NCBI GenBank assembly: GCA_030737875.1 | Contig: CM060912.1 | Span: 458,246,310 to 458,310,309, forward strand | Source of the DNA: Allium sativum | Taxonomy: Eukaryota; Streptophyta; Magnoliopsida; Asparagales; Amaryllidaceae | Reading direction: 5' to 3' | Length of the DNA stretch: 64,000 bases | In this document: piece by piece, positions 22,515 through 34,761 of the stretch | Position numbering within the stretch: position 1 is the first letter of the stretch | Layout: each line of letters starts with the position of its first letter | Made by a program: the position numbers and the translations under genes | Notes under the pieces: model-generated | Database searches by the model: none | What the model saw: only the letters and a program-made list of their open reading frames with translations | Told to the model about the DNA's origin: nothing

Positions 22515-22910
22515 ATGTGTACTGGTATCACGATGCGCAAGTTTTACATAGCATCAGTCACAAGACTTCTGGCAGTATTCTTACCAACATTAGTACTACT
22601 ACTGATACGTTGCTCGGGTTCTCCTGAACTATGCAGCATCGACAAGTACGAAGATGGGGATCCATATGATCAAAATTTAAAGATTGTGAAGCAAAAACTC
22701 ATTAAGGGCGACTTAACTGCCATAGCATACAACCCTGATGTGTATGGCGATTTCTCATGTATAATGAGTCGAGCTGAATGTAAAACATGTTGCATTGACC
22801 TCATCATCGACTTAAATGACTGTTGTCCAAATTCAAAAGGAGCGCAGGTAAAGTCAGTAGATGAGTACTGCAGCCTCCGTTATGAACCTTACCGCTTCTG
22901 GGGATACTGA
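22515..22910 (+). CDS. Secreted Gnk2/DUF26-like cysteine-rich protein
   Basis: Single-exon frame of 131 residues. A basic start (MRK at 7-9) and a hydrophobic run (about 18-31) form a signal peptide, probably cut near residues 35-37, so Met7 at 22533 may be the true start. The rest fits one Gnk2-homologous (DUF26, 'stress-antifung') domain: Cys40, then a DPYDQNLK-like helix, VYGDFSC (Cys82), Cys89-x2-Cys92, Cys103/104, CPNSKGA, Cys119 and the closing LRYEPYRF. In this family such single-domain proteins are secreted lectin-like or antifungal proteins, and the same domain pairs up in CRK receptor ectodomains and plasmodesmal proteins. Spacing between the second and third cysteines is six residues rather than the usual eight, and there are extra cysteines at 93 and 103/104. 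No kinase follows. The function is inferred from the fold only. Confidence 0.72.
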   Translation: MCTGITMRKFYIASVTRLLAVFLPTLVLLLIRCSGSPELCSIDKYEDGDPYDQNLKIVKQKLIKGDLTAIAYNPDVYGDFSCIMSRAECKTCCIDLIIDLNDCCPNSKGAQVKSVDEYCSLRYEPYRFWGY

Positions 22911-24560
22911 GTACGTCAACATTTGGTTCTCATATAGATGTGTGCAAACGCACACATATACATATATACACACATTTCAGTATCTATGGATATTTCTTAT
23001 GAAGTATTTGATGCTTTGTAAACTTTATGCGTGTGCATTTTCTTGTTTTTGTAAAACCTGATGTAAAATGTTGGCAAAAATCAGTTGCATTTCGTGCTGC
23101 TTCTGTTTCCTAGATGGTTACACTACCTGTAGAACCGCAATTACAGAATGTTTTAAAGCTTGTAAAACTTATCCATCGAGAAAACCAGGTGCAATGGAAC
23201 GACATGCCGAAGCAAAAAATTGAGAAAACAAAATGAAAACATATTTTCTAACTTAGATTGGCACGTAAATTTCGTAAAAAGAAGAGTTGAAAAGAGGGTG
23301 GAATCTTGAAACAAGTGCTAAGCACTGCGTTATTAAAGACCATACAGTAAACAGTTTCGGCTTTGGATCAGCTTGGAGCCTTAAAAAACTGTTTGCACCG
23401 TACTTAAGCATGTGTTTAGGCACCTAACAATGAAGATTAATTAGCTAAAGGCACAAGACTGGCGTAGGCCTTAAGCATCCAATCTGATTACATTTCATAT
23501 TTAATTGGCCTAGTTTTATGGGGATGCTCTCTACTAGGGTCCCCTACATGAACAAAAGTATTGAACAACCAGAGCAAGTAAAATATAAAATGCACTAAGC
23601 ACACAAGGCAAATCAGAACACTCAACCCTAAAAGTAAAAGATGCACAAGCGTGACTTTGGACTTTCGACTGAGGTTATCATCCACAAATGCACTATTACG
23701 CAGGAGTACATTTGTCAGTGTTATATACAATTTTTACAAAGTAAAAATGATAACTTTACACTCAGTTGCAATCTATTAATTTTTTTTGGAATATCAATTA
23801 GTGAACAAGAAAAGAAGATTTAAAAATTTACCTACGGCACGTTTTCATCATTGGGTCGATCGTCTGCTAATCAAGTACAAATATATTGCTTTCCGTACGG
23901 ATCAATTTAATGGGAGTGGTCAATCTTTTCAAAGAGACAGTGTGCTTAGCACGTTCCTAAAGAATCAAATCTTTCCATTAACACTTTAACCGAGAATTAA
24001 ACTAACATTAAAATTTCATAATGCGAGTAGTTGGAATAGCTGTTAATGACTACACATTCAAAACAGTTGGAATTTGGGAAGCAATAGAGCGTGGGGTTTT
24101 GGATAAGCTTGCGAGTGCTCTTCACTTTTAACTTTTGTTTTATTTTATTTTATTTTAAACGTTCTAATTGATTGCTTTGTTTAGCGCAGTAGAGAAAGCC
24201 AAGGCTGTGGGAAGCATTGACATGGAATCAAGTACAAACTATGCGCACGCACTTGCACTAGTTTCTCAACGATGGCGAGTGGATATAATGAATTGAATGG
24301 ATTACGTATTTTTGCTGTTTTCGAACGGAACATTCAGCAAAGAATTGAACGGTAAATGTGAATAGAGAATTAAGAGATTGATTCATATCTATATTGTACA
24401 AATGTGATTTTAAATACTTGTTGATAAAATAAATAGATAAAGCAAATGAGAAATAAGTTCGATAAATGCAAAAAGAAAAACTGATAAGTGTTAATCCGTC
24501 TTTTCACAAGACAGTGGAATTCTGGCTATTCTAGTGCTCAGGACTTGAGTACGGATTAGA
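22911..24560. other. Intergenic DNA with weak coding-like scraps
   Basis: Contains a CA/TA-rich microsatellite near 22945-22975. Two coding-like scraps occur on the + strand: one starting at ATG 24021 and reading TVGIWEAIERGVLDKLA, and one after an acceptor-like TTTGTTTAG near 24185 reading AVEKAKAVGSIDMES. Together they could be remnants of an older gene, but no functional splice pair joins them and I do not recognise the family. Confidence 0.35.
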
Positions 24561-25240
24561 GAAAATATGGAGCGATTTGGATGAAGTCGCGAAATTCAAG
24601 AAAAACTTGGATTTTTAAATTAATATGTTTCAGGATCGGTACAACTCTCCGAAACTTGGTTGAGATCGGTATGATGGTGAAAATTCACTAAGTATCCCGG
24701 GATCGGTACTTTTCATATCCCGGGATCGGTATTCAAAATAGTTTGAAATTTCGTATCCCCGGTTTGGTCTTGGGATTTTGTATCCCTAAGATGGTTTCGA
24801 ACGGTGTAATTCTAATAAGGCATGCTGGGTCAGTATTTTGGAAGAGGCATAACGGATCGGTTTTTGTACTTCATCTTCCCGGGTCGGTATGATTTCTTCA
24901 TCTTCCATGTTTTGCTTTCTGCATTTCGTCTTCTCAAGATTTCGTATCCCCAAATACAAATTGGGCTTGGCAAATGGAATCAAGGCGTTGAAGAAATCAA
25001 GAGCTTTGGCTAAGTCTTCCTGGGTTAGTACTGATCGCAAGAGACGATTTTTTTTTTTGGTTTCGAGCCCATTCCCATTTACACCTATAAATACCCCTGT
25101 TTGCGATTGATTCCAGGATTCTTTTAGCTGGCTGGAAAATTTGGAGCTTGGAGACATTTCAATGGCTTCCTTCATGCCTTCATCTTCTTTGGAATCACCT
25201 TTGGACTTGTGAACTTTCTTCTTGGATTTGACTTGAAGAT
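24561..25240 (+). other. Possible 5' LTR/leader of a degraded gypsy element
   Basis: Short repeats of GGGATCGGTA are spaced through 24630-24900, and CTATAAATACCCC near 25085 is a plausible TATA box just upstream of gag-like sequence. This suggests a decayed retrotransposon promoter region. LTR ends were not found. A 168-codon frame on the other strand (24786-25292) is judged chance. Confidence 0.35.
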
Positions 25241-25950
25241 CATGACGCTTGGCTAAGGAACTCAGGCTAGAACGAGTGCACAAGGTGCTCAAGGTTTGCA
25301 GAACTCAAGCCAATCCGGCTCGGCTGGGGGGCATCTACCCATATCCTGATGGAAGTATCTTCGGGAGCTTTTGGTTGGTCAGGCTATGTGATCTGAAGTT
25401 GGAACCGCAACTCAAGCGTCGGTGTGCAAGGGTACATATGCTGGAAGGACTCCTACGGCTCCGGAAGTTAGTTTTGCAACCGCGGTAGCTCCTCGATTTG
25501 GGATGAAGATAGTGTTAATGTTGGAATTCAACAAGCGGCTCAGGTTGGATTAGACACTAGGGGAACATGTGCTAGTTTAGAAGATTGACGATAATTGCTT
25601 GGAAATGGAAATCGAATTGCCGATGTGATTCAACGATTCACTCGAGGCGAGGCGTCTCACTCGGATTTGGACCGTGTTAATTGCAGCTCATTTACTCAGG
25701 CTTTAAGGAATTTTCAAAACCCCTTAGATTTTAAGTTACCGGATTTAGATGCTTATAATGGTAGAAAGGACCCTACCGTTCACTTGGTGCGCTACATGCG
25801 CTATATGGGGTTTTAGCAGCTTTGGTTGACGTCATGGTAAGATGTTTTTCACTCTTACGGATATTGTTATTATGTGGTTTCGGCAGTTGAAATCGGAAAG
25901 TATTGGAAGTTGGAATGTTCTGATTTAAAAGTTTACTATGGAATGACCAG
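25241..25950 (+). pseudogene. Ty3/gypsy gag fragment, frameshifted
   Basis: A Gln/Ser/Gly-rich stretch (25270-25330) leads into gag-like protein. At 25595-25816 FKLPDLDAYNGRKDPTVHL matches the start of the retrotransposon gag domain (usual form FKxPxxxxYDGxxDPxxHL). About 25840-25925 in another frame reads IVIMWFRQLKSESIGSW, the next conserved block (WFxxLxxxSIxSW). A stop at 25814-25816 separates them. No pol follows; the sequence is cut near the start of the giant LTR at 26217. Confidence 0.7.
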
Positions 25951-27902
25951 CCTATATGACCACCCTATGTTATTTAAGACTACCGTATATTCCAAGCCAC
26001 TTATACAAATCGCCTATATTACCACCCTACGGAATGACAAACCGTCATTTCAATCTATTGAAATTGGTTGAAGCATCTACTTCTACATGAATCAAAAGTT
26101 ATGGCCAAAATATTATATATATTCGGCAAAAATCATAGACGTGTAAAACATCATAAATAACCATATTTCATAATATGAGAATGATGAATTAAATAGAATT
26201 ATTTTACAATCCTTCGTGTAACGACCAGGATTTTTAGTAATTCAATAATTTTGTGTATTTAATTATTTAAATAACGGTTCGAAAATTTAAATGACTTATA
26301 TTCAATAAATTGGAATATTTAATTTATATAAATAGCGGAATAGTAAATTTAATTCCGAAATAATCAGCAAATAGTTGAATTTGCGAGATTGTATGAATTA
26401 GATAATTTAATACTTTAATGGAGTTTAGAATCGAAATATAACGTATTAATTATAATATAATTAAAACCAAGATCGTAGCAGCGCGATAGTTCGTAGTTTT
26501 ACGTTTTGAAACTGAAAATATAGGATTCTTTATAAGTCGGATTTCTTTGAAATAAGAAATTTTCGAATCTATTTAAATATAGTTTTCTAATGAAAGTGAA
26601 AAATCGAGATTTCGTCTTATAGATTGTGAGTTATGTCCAATTCAAATTTTCAGAAAGTTGCTATGGAATCGTTTATAAAATATAACGATTTATTATATGA
26701 ATAAATCGATTTTAAATAATCTAAACGTCGTTTTAATTTGAAATATCGAGTTTAAAATCCAAATATGTTTATTCTAGAGCTATATGATATTCTATTCGGA
26801 TATGTACAATAATAATAATTTATCATTATCAAATTGAGTTGTTTTTGAATTTATTAATACTTCATCGATTTATTTAAGCCTAGAAAATAGCCTATTTAAA
26901 AGCGACCTCCATTTTCGATGAAACGAGTTTCATTAGATCTGCAATATTAAAACATTATACGAAAATAAATTTTGTGATGATTCGATATCGTATGTGACCA
27001 TGATAGCCATAAACGTGCAGCTAATTTGCATAGCGATTAACTAAATGGATTTAATTTGATTTAAAAGGAATTTGTGTGTAACTTGAGAAAACGATCGTGA
27101 AACCAATCCTGCTGAATTCGTATTGACATTTAGAGTCAGGATAGATATATAGTACGTTATTTTTGGTGATCAGGTTTTTTGGTGTCCAAAATAGCGTCGT
27201 TTTACGTGTAAAATATCATTTCGGGAGAACAGTCTCAGAGTGCGACGAAACTTATTCCATTGGATCCGTATTAGTAAGTTATTATAGAATTTCGATTTTT
27301 GTATAGAATAGATTTACCGTTTGATCGTGCGGATAGTAAATGCGTAGTTATTTATTTAATCGTTTTATCAATTTAATATGAAACTTAAGAATAATCAATT
27401 TTCAAACGATCTCTGATTTCAACGAGACCAATTTTACAAAATCCGTAGTGGCTAATTATTTTAAGATTTTCAGATTGGAGTCGATTGGAGTTATTTTGTT
27501 ATCGTGCATGATATAAACACGTATCAATTTACGTTGTGAAATACAAAAGGAAGTTATTCCAAACAATCTCAGAATTCAACGAAACTAGTTCCATCGTGTC
27601 CGAATTATTTAGTTATTATAAGGTTTCAAGTTTCAAGCCAATCTGAATTTTTACTTAAGCGTGCGAAAAAATAAAAATGAACCAATCAGCAAATTTAATA
27701 TTCAAAATTTTGTTATTTTTCCAAATGAACTCGAATTTCGATGAAACAAGTTTCATTGCGTCCGAAATGTCAAACTATAGTTGGATGTCCATTTTTATTG
27801 CAATTAGATTACGTATGTGAGCATATAAATTTATAACTGATAAACAGAAATGGTGATAACTATCACCAAATAAAAAATTCAATAAAATAATATTATTTCC
27901 AA

Positions 27903-27910
27903 CTATAAAA
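27903..27910 (+). promoter_or_regulatory. Candidate TATA box of the older LTR
   Basis: CTATAAAA lies about 1.06 kb (with the insertion removed) upstream of the conserved GTGAGTAA donor-like site, close to the 1.1 kb seen between the younger LTR's TATA box and its donor. Confidence 0.45.
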
Positions 27911-28284
27911 TCAACCGACCCTCAACCCTAATCCCTAAATCTATATCCCCGTTTCCCGTTTTTTCTTCATTATCTTCCAGCAAATAAATGAAAATTTTGT
28001 GACTTCAAAAATCAAGTTAAAAATAAACGACTAGATGAAAATTCATGAAATTTGATTCGTTGGATTCATGGGAGGAGGGGCTTCGATGTGGTACCCTAGT
28101 TTACAGATGCGATCATCATTTCCTGGAGCTCAACGTTGGACAGCGCAGCTAGGGCACAAGATTTTGGGTTTGGTGATCATCTATTTGCAAATTCGAATTC
28201 GTGTTTGTGTTCGTGAGTAATTTAGGAATCTCATGTAAATTTCTGGTGACTTTTTGGAATAAATGGTGTGACGACCTATGTACG

Positions 28285-28289
28285 GGTGT
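28285..28289 (+). repeat. 5-bp target-site duplication GGTGT, left
   Basis: GGTGT directly precedes the younger element and is repeated directly after it at 42041-42045, as expected for LTR-retrotransposon integrase. Confidence 0.9.
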
Positions 28290-31275
28290 TGTAACGGCCC
28301 GCAAATCCGTACTATCTGAGTCGACTAGTAACACCACACGTCCAACCCAAATTGCATAGAAATACGAATCATTATTAGAAAGAAGTTAGAGGATGAGAAA
28401 TAGAAAGAAAGAAATGTTAAAATAGAAGAAAAACAAAGAACACAAATCTCACAGCGGAACGAATAAAATATATTAAATAACATAACTTTTGAAATACAAA
28501 TCAGTAACTGGATATACATACCATTATCAGAGCACAACAGTTATTCCTGGAATAGTTATAAACACATGTTTCCAGATTCAACATAGTACACAGCGGAAAA
28601 TATGAGTCTATAGCTAACTGGTGAAGCCTCCTTCTTCCAGCTCTTCCAAGTGAATCTGAAAAATCCCGACTACTTGACTGCCCGTACAAATTTCGGCACC
28701 CAAGAGTCTAGGAAAAACAAAAACAAAATAAACTCTGGGTCAGTCATGGGACTGGTGTGAGTAAACTCCAACCATTTGTTTAACTTTCAAAATCCTTTCG
28801 AAAGAAAGGATAATAGTAAGACCAGCCCACACATAAACATGGACGGTTTTTACCTTACTATAACCCAAAACACTTTGATACGAAAATCCAGTGATATTAT
28901 AATAATGTCTAATCAAATAAATAACCAAATAGCAGAACGTTTGCATCTCACTCTCCACATACATAGTATAAAATCAAAAACCGCAGGGCGCTTATTGGAG
29001 ATTGGATTTCCAACATGACAAGGTATGGAACCACCTTCTGATAGTGTATCTCTAGAGGGGAATACACTGGGGTTCAACAAGAACATCTTGCAACCCGGCC
29101 CATACATGACCGACCACTCATTTCGTTTGAGTGTATCGAATGTATATCATCAACGGTTGGGATCAGCAACCGTTTCCCAGAAAGGGACAGCATCGATAGA
29201 TTAAAGAATTAAAAGGAATTTCTCTAGATAGGTGATTATACACCCTAATGGGAGCGACCCACATAGCCATGTTGCCTGCCCGATTTTTGTCATTTCCCGG
29301 TTGTTGAGGCTTGAGGCTACGATTTCTTATCATTTCTTAATAGCACAATCACTTTGAATGCCACATTGTCAGATCCGTTAATCACCAATTGATTTGCACA
29401 AATATATTCTGGATATTATGCTAAGAGAATAAATTCTCCGCCACCATATATATCTATAAAAACCAACATATATGATCATTGGAAATACTCTGTCAGACAT
29501 TCGCCTATTTACGTTCGTTCTGGGACTGAACGAAACCGAAGGCACAATTTCTATAAATAGAAAAGGCCCTTGCACTTTACTCCATCTTCGATTATCTTCA
29601 AAAAATCTGATTCGCAACGCTACTGCCAATACGGAGTGGTTCTCGGATAATAATCCAACCGGTCTCTCCATATTGACAACGATATTGGCAAACACTTCGA
29701 CAGTCGGTTATTTAACCATCGAAGAAAACAAACAAACATTCATCCATAAAATCAAACATTCACTGGGCCCCTTAATTAATATTTTATTAATTAAATCACT
29801 TCTCCATTTCTTTATCAATATTTGTTAACCAAATATTTTCAATAATCATCTTGGTCTCTTTCGCTATTTGGAAAATATTTCCGTATCTCGCCTTCTTTTA
29901 TTTTCTGTACTTAGAAAATATCCTTTACTTATAATTGGGAACATTCCAATTACTTATCTCTTCCACGACCATTCATTTATTTCTATACTCAGGAAATATT
30001 TATTATTATATTTCCAAATTTCCACTTACTTGGGTTAAAATGAACGTTGTGTAAAACATCGTTAGAACAACCCAAAATACTGCATTCAACTTACTCTTAT
30101 TCAAACATTTCTCTTCGAGACTGAATCTTGCTACTTATCGGTTAAAAATGAAATCAATCAAGTTGGGGTATAACTACCTCTCAGACCTTGATTGAATAAC
30201 ATCTTTAACTTCAAAACAGACAAGACCACTTATCTCATGTAATCAACATCATACACCAATTTATTCACTTTTAAAACGTATATATATACACTTCTCTTTC
30301 TATTACCAGATTTTCGATTTCCTTTTTGTTTATAATATTCTATTTTTAAGTTCGTTTCCTTATCGAATTCTATATATATCGATACATCGATTTCCAGTTA
30401 TCAACATTTCTTAAAAATATTCTAACTCCTTAAATTTTCGGAAAATTTCGCCATAACCTCCTTTGTACCGGTCGATAGTTCAAACCTCTACTCGCCTCTC
30501 TAGGCCCTTTCCATTCAAAAAGAAAATCAAAAAGCCAAGTGGCTTGCCGATTCGGCCCATAAAATCTCATATGGAATTTAAACATGTACTTTTTTGTCGG
30601 GCATACAAATTATAATCTTCATATACTTCATTCCATCCCTGTCTAACACATGTTCACCTGTTTTCAATTCAATCCAACTCAATCCAATCATCTGAATTCA
30701 GTTTCGCCCATTTATTCTTTAATTAGCTTCTTAGCCTATTTCACTTGTTATTTGAACATATCATGTTCGTATGTATTTATATTGCTTATAAATCAATTGA
30801 ATCCCATTTTCGTTTCAGGTTTCATATTCGATTTCGAATATGAAATTCACAAGTCTCATTTACTTATTAAAAGAAATATCTCGATCTAAAATTCGATTAA
30901 CAAATTATTCTTCCACTTAGTTAATTCTATTCAAAAATAAATAACCGATTTTGTTTCAAAAATCAATCCATTTACTCCACTCGAGTTCATATTTATTTTA
31001 TAACTCGAGTCCAGATTTTTCAAATGGAAATTCGGATTTTATTTGCTTAAAAATCCTTATATTTATTTATACAAACCATTATGGTTTTTAAACGATTTTG
31101 GCGCTGCTTTTCTGAAAATATGATTTTGACATAACTCAAAATCTATCAGACGAAATCCAGATTTTTCTATTTCATTAGAAAACTATTATCAAATCAGTCC
31201 TGATGATTCTTATTTCAAAGAATTCCGACTTAAACTGAGTTCTATCACTCAATTGAAGTTCAAAACACCAAATTA

Positions 31276-31301
31276 CGAACTGCCGCGCTGCGGCGAGTTC
31301 G
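31276..31301. other. GC-rich hairpin inside the AT-rich LTR
   Basis: CGAACTGCCGC, loop GCT, GCGGCGAGTTCG: a stem of about 11 bp with one bulge. It stands out in very AT-rich surroundings and recurs in the other LTR at 38859-38884 with one change. Confidence 0.6.
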
Positions 31302-32600
31302 TTTTAATTATATATATATATATATATAAACGTTTAAACTTCGTTTGTAATAAATTCAACTCCCTTCTGATATATTTTTAATATATATCAAATCAGTTTC
31401 CCAATTCAACATAATATTTTCGATTATCTATAATTATCGATTTTTCCTTACTCGGTAATATATTCATTTATACTTCGATCTTGTATATTTAATTCCAATT
31501 TCTTTTATAAATAAATTATTTATAAAATTCGATATAATCGAATTTCAATTATAAACCCGTTGAATTCTTCTCAATTCAGCTTATATTCCGAATTCTGAAA
31601 TATAATCAATCGTTTTTTTTTCAAAACACTTCCCAATTTACTTTTAAATTCCTATTTGAATTTAAATGGTTTAAATTATCCAAATGATAATTTATTTTAC
31701 CAAATTTATAACACTATTTTTAAATTCAACTTCCTTGTTTCATATTTAAACAAGTTCCCTTTTCAAATTTCTATTTGAACTCCATTCCTTTGATAGTTCG
31801 AATTGCGGAATAAAAACCGTTGTTCCCGTTCGAATGATTTCAAATTCTATTTTTAAATTCATATTTGAATTTAAATATTCCAATTATCTCTTAATAATTA
31901 ATTCATTATATTTATAAATACCATTTTATAATTTCCTTGTTTTATATTCAAACAAGTCTATTTCGAAATCTATTTAAAACCAAAATCTTATTTTGGAATA
32001 TTTCCATTTATAATAAGTTATATATATAACACCCAATTTATTTTCATATTCGATTTAACTTCTATTTAAATAAATTCGAATTAATCGAATTCAAATCATA
32101 AATCCTTACGGATTTATTTTAGTTTAATTTATATTTTGAACATCAGAATAAATTCAATCGTATATTTCTTTAAAACGATTTCCCCATTTCTATTTTTAAA
32201 TTCACATTTGAATTTAAATATTCAAACTATCCAATGATAATTTTTCCACTTTATTTATAAACACTATTTATAATTTCACTTCAAATCTCGTATTGTTAAT
32301 TTATAAACAACGTTTATAAATTCACTACTTGTTTTATTTGTTCAAAACAAGTTAATATTTCTTAGTCCATTCGAAATTCGAATTCTATTTTTAGAAAAAT
32401 AGATTTCCCTTTTTAAATTCAATTATCTTTTTCATGATATTTTCATACATTAACATTTTGGGCCCAGTGATATTCAACCAATCAAAAACACACAATTATC
32501 AACCATGGGTTTTTTTAACACATCATATATGATAATATATATGAAACAACAGGTAATAATATTTTTGAGGAATCCAGTTGGATGCCTCCAACCTGTTTTC

Positions 32601-32913
32601 CTGCATCCACAGACGTTAGCCAACATAAATAATACCCATCCTGCTTCGAGGCAGGATATCGCGGTATAGAAGGTCATCCACTATCATAGCGTGGGGCGTA
32701 TAGGGTCATCCGCCAATGATACAGCTTGCATCCACTAATGGTACTGCGGGAATCCAACCAACCACCAATATATATATATATATAATAACCACAATAAGCC
32801 TAAATAACTAATATATAATAACCACAAAAATATTTAAACGCATCCAAGCAACCAACAATTATTTTTAACGATAAAAATAAATTTAAATAAATTTCTGAAT
32901 GAGAATTACTCAC
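32601..32913 (-). other. Candidate leader intron in the LTR
   Basis: In the element's sense strand, donor CACG|GTGAGTAAT at 32913, branch-point-like GGCTAAC about 27 nt before the acceptor GGATGCAG| at 32601, giving a 313-nt intron. The older element has matching sites at 42718 (AT|GTGAGTAA) and 43063 (GGATGTAG|, with GATTAAC). The donor is deleted from the younger element's 5' LTR. Inferred only; no transcript evidence. Confidence 0.4.
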
Positions 32914-34017
32914 CGTGATTTTTCGTTTGTCGAATACCCATTTAAATTTTGTAACTTCACTGCTAAGAATCGTCTCAAGTGAATCTACCTAGCACCGATG
33001 AAAAATTATTTTATTATCTGTTAAGCTATTATTTATTTAATTTATCTATTCAAACCAAACAAATATTTTATCCTATGTATTTTAAATTCTATAAAATCGT
33101 ATACCTTAACGATCTTAAGTTTAAATATTTTACTAATCAAATTTAAAATTTATATAATGATTCCCTAAGTAAATACCCTTTTCAGTTTTCAAGTCCTAGA
33201 TTAGTTGTAATGATATTTCCTTTTCGAACATTATACTAATTTTTGTTTTTAACAAATATGATAATTTAAAAACAAAAATAAAAATAGAAAACAATCGGAA
33301 TTTACCTGCTTTCTTAATTACCGCCTATGTCACACCTTAACCTCCTTACTTTCCCACTTCGACAGCAAGAACCCCCCTTTTTCTGCAGTCGCAATCCTTT
33401 AGTAAATATCTGAACTTACCGTACTTCACAGTTTTCAACCTCTCCCATTTTTGCACTTCGATCCTCCTTAATCACCCATCTGCCATTCGAACTCCAGTCC
33501 ACTACGTCCCCCGTCAGTAGATCGCACCACTTACAGGATCGGAATCCCCTTCGCCAACCTCATCCCAAGCCATAACATCGACACCCCACTCCTCACCAGA
33601 ATCACAACAGACCCCCCTCAAATCCACCGCATCCTGAACCTGAGGCCGACACTTTCACCATCGCCCAAATGGTTCGAGCTTCCCCTTTATAGTCGCAACT
33701 TTCTCGTCCCTCGGACACCTTCGACCATCATTAACAAGTCGCAACCCTAAATTGAGGTTGTACGAGCCTCGCGATGCAAAAGGAATCGAACCCTGACTCT
33801 CCATGAATTACATCGCGATATGGATTACCCCCTTCGAACGAAGACTATCGTGGTTCCCTTTATTACCATGAATTCATGGATACAAGTTGGGTTTCTGTTT
33901 GAGAATCTAAAAATGATTTTCAAAATCGAAGTTGGACGCATTTCATTTGGACAATTTGGGAGCTTCAGTTTTAGTTTAGCAGTGAAGTGGGAATGAACTA
34001 ACTAAAGGGATGGATGA

Positions 34018-34027
34018 TTATATATAG
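34018..34027 (-). promoter_or_regulatory. Candidate TATA box of the younger LTR
   Basis: Element-sense GGCTATATATAATC, about 700 bp from the LTR start. Conserved at 41331-41343 in the other LTR (GGATATATATAATC). If used, R plus U5 would span about 5.7 kb. Confidence 0.5.
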
Positions 34028-34479
34028 CCGATTATATCTAAGGAGGAGCGATATTTTAATTGAAGCTTTCTGTCGATTTCATTCCTGAAGGGAAAAATGG
34101 AATTAGATAATGGGGGGAGTCGCGATTTTATAGAAGAAGGAGGGGAACATGAAGTACACAGTATTAAATGTATGTTGGTTAAGTACATAACAATTTTTAA
34201 ATCGATTTGATTTCGAATTTAATACGATTCGACATAAAGTGATTTTTATTCTTTTTAGATGGATATCGATTTGATTTTGAACCTATCCACTAAAAATATA
34301 TCGGGGTTCATAACTCGACATCACGAACCGCTATTTTAACCTACCGACTGACGTTTCAACTTAATTACACTATTCTGGATTCAACAGAATAGACTAAAAA
34401 ATTTAATGCGAACATATATTATAAAATAACCATATTATAATATAATTTAAATTCAAAACAAATAAATTCTTCAATAATA

Positions 34480-34480
34480 A

Positions 34481-34511
<31 letters not shown>
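34480..34511. repeat. (TTA)n microsatellite in the LTR
   Basis: About ten TTA units here against only a few in the matching position of the other LTR near 41798, showing change since insertion. Confidence 0.9.
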
Positions 34512-34726
34512 TAATTCAAACAGAAGTTTGCATTGATTATCTGAACTGTTTTAAATTTAGTTTTAAATTTTTAATTGAATTATTTTAGATTTTCGTATTT
34601 ACGATACTTATTTGAAATAAATCGTATATCGATAGCTCAAAAAAAATTCATTTATATTATCAACACAATATTTAAAATAATATTAAATATTTAAAGTAAA
34701 CTGGTTGAAAAATCTGGGTCGTTACA

Positions 34727-34761
34727 TTCTTCCCCCCTTAAAAGAATTTCGTCCCCGAAAT
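34727..34761 (-). other. Polypurine tract and pol-end remnant
   Basis: Element-sense ATTTCGGGGACGAAATTC, then TTTTAAGGGGGGAAGAA directly before TGTAACGACC. The purine tract primes plus-strand DNA; the preceding words are the familiar pol-end sequence of plant Ty3/gypsy elements. Confidence 0.85.

Larger units (their letters stand above)
26217..28289 (+). repeat. Older giant LTR, first part (U3 and start of R)
   Basis: Starts TGTAACGACC and contains a candidate TATA box CTATAAAA at 27903-27910. Interrupted at 28289 by the younger element, whose left target-duplication copy is GGTGT at 28285-28289. Confidence 0.75.
28290..34726 (-). repeat. 3' giant LTR of the younger element
   Basis: 6437 bp, aligning end to end with 35872-42040. 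It retains a segment of about 216 bp (32751-32966) that the other LTR has lost and a longer (TTA)n run at about 34480-34511. The GC-richer block at 33300-33850 is almost identical in both LTRs. Confidence 0.93.

Noticed and set aside
24786..25292. 168-codon frame on the - strand
   Set aside because: It overlaps a gag-like leader on the other strand, has no recognisable domain, and the Lys/Ser-rich composition reflects T/C-rich sequence.
33770..33830. GGGTTCGATTCC on the - strand, like a tRNA T-arm or 18S rRNA fragment
   Set aside because: Only about 12 bases match; no A box, cloverleaf or flanking rRNA similarity was seen, and it lies within LTR leader sequence.
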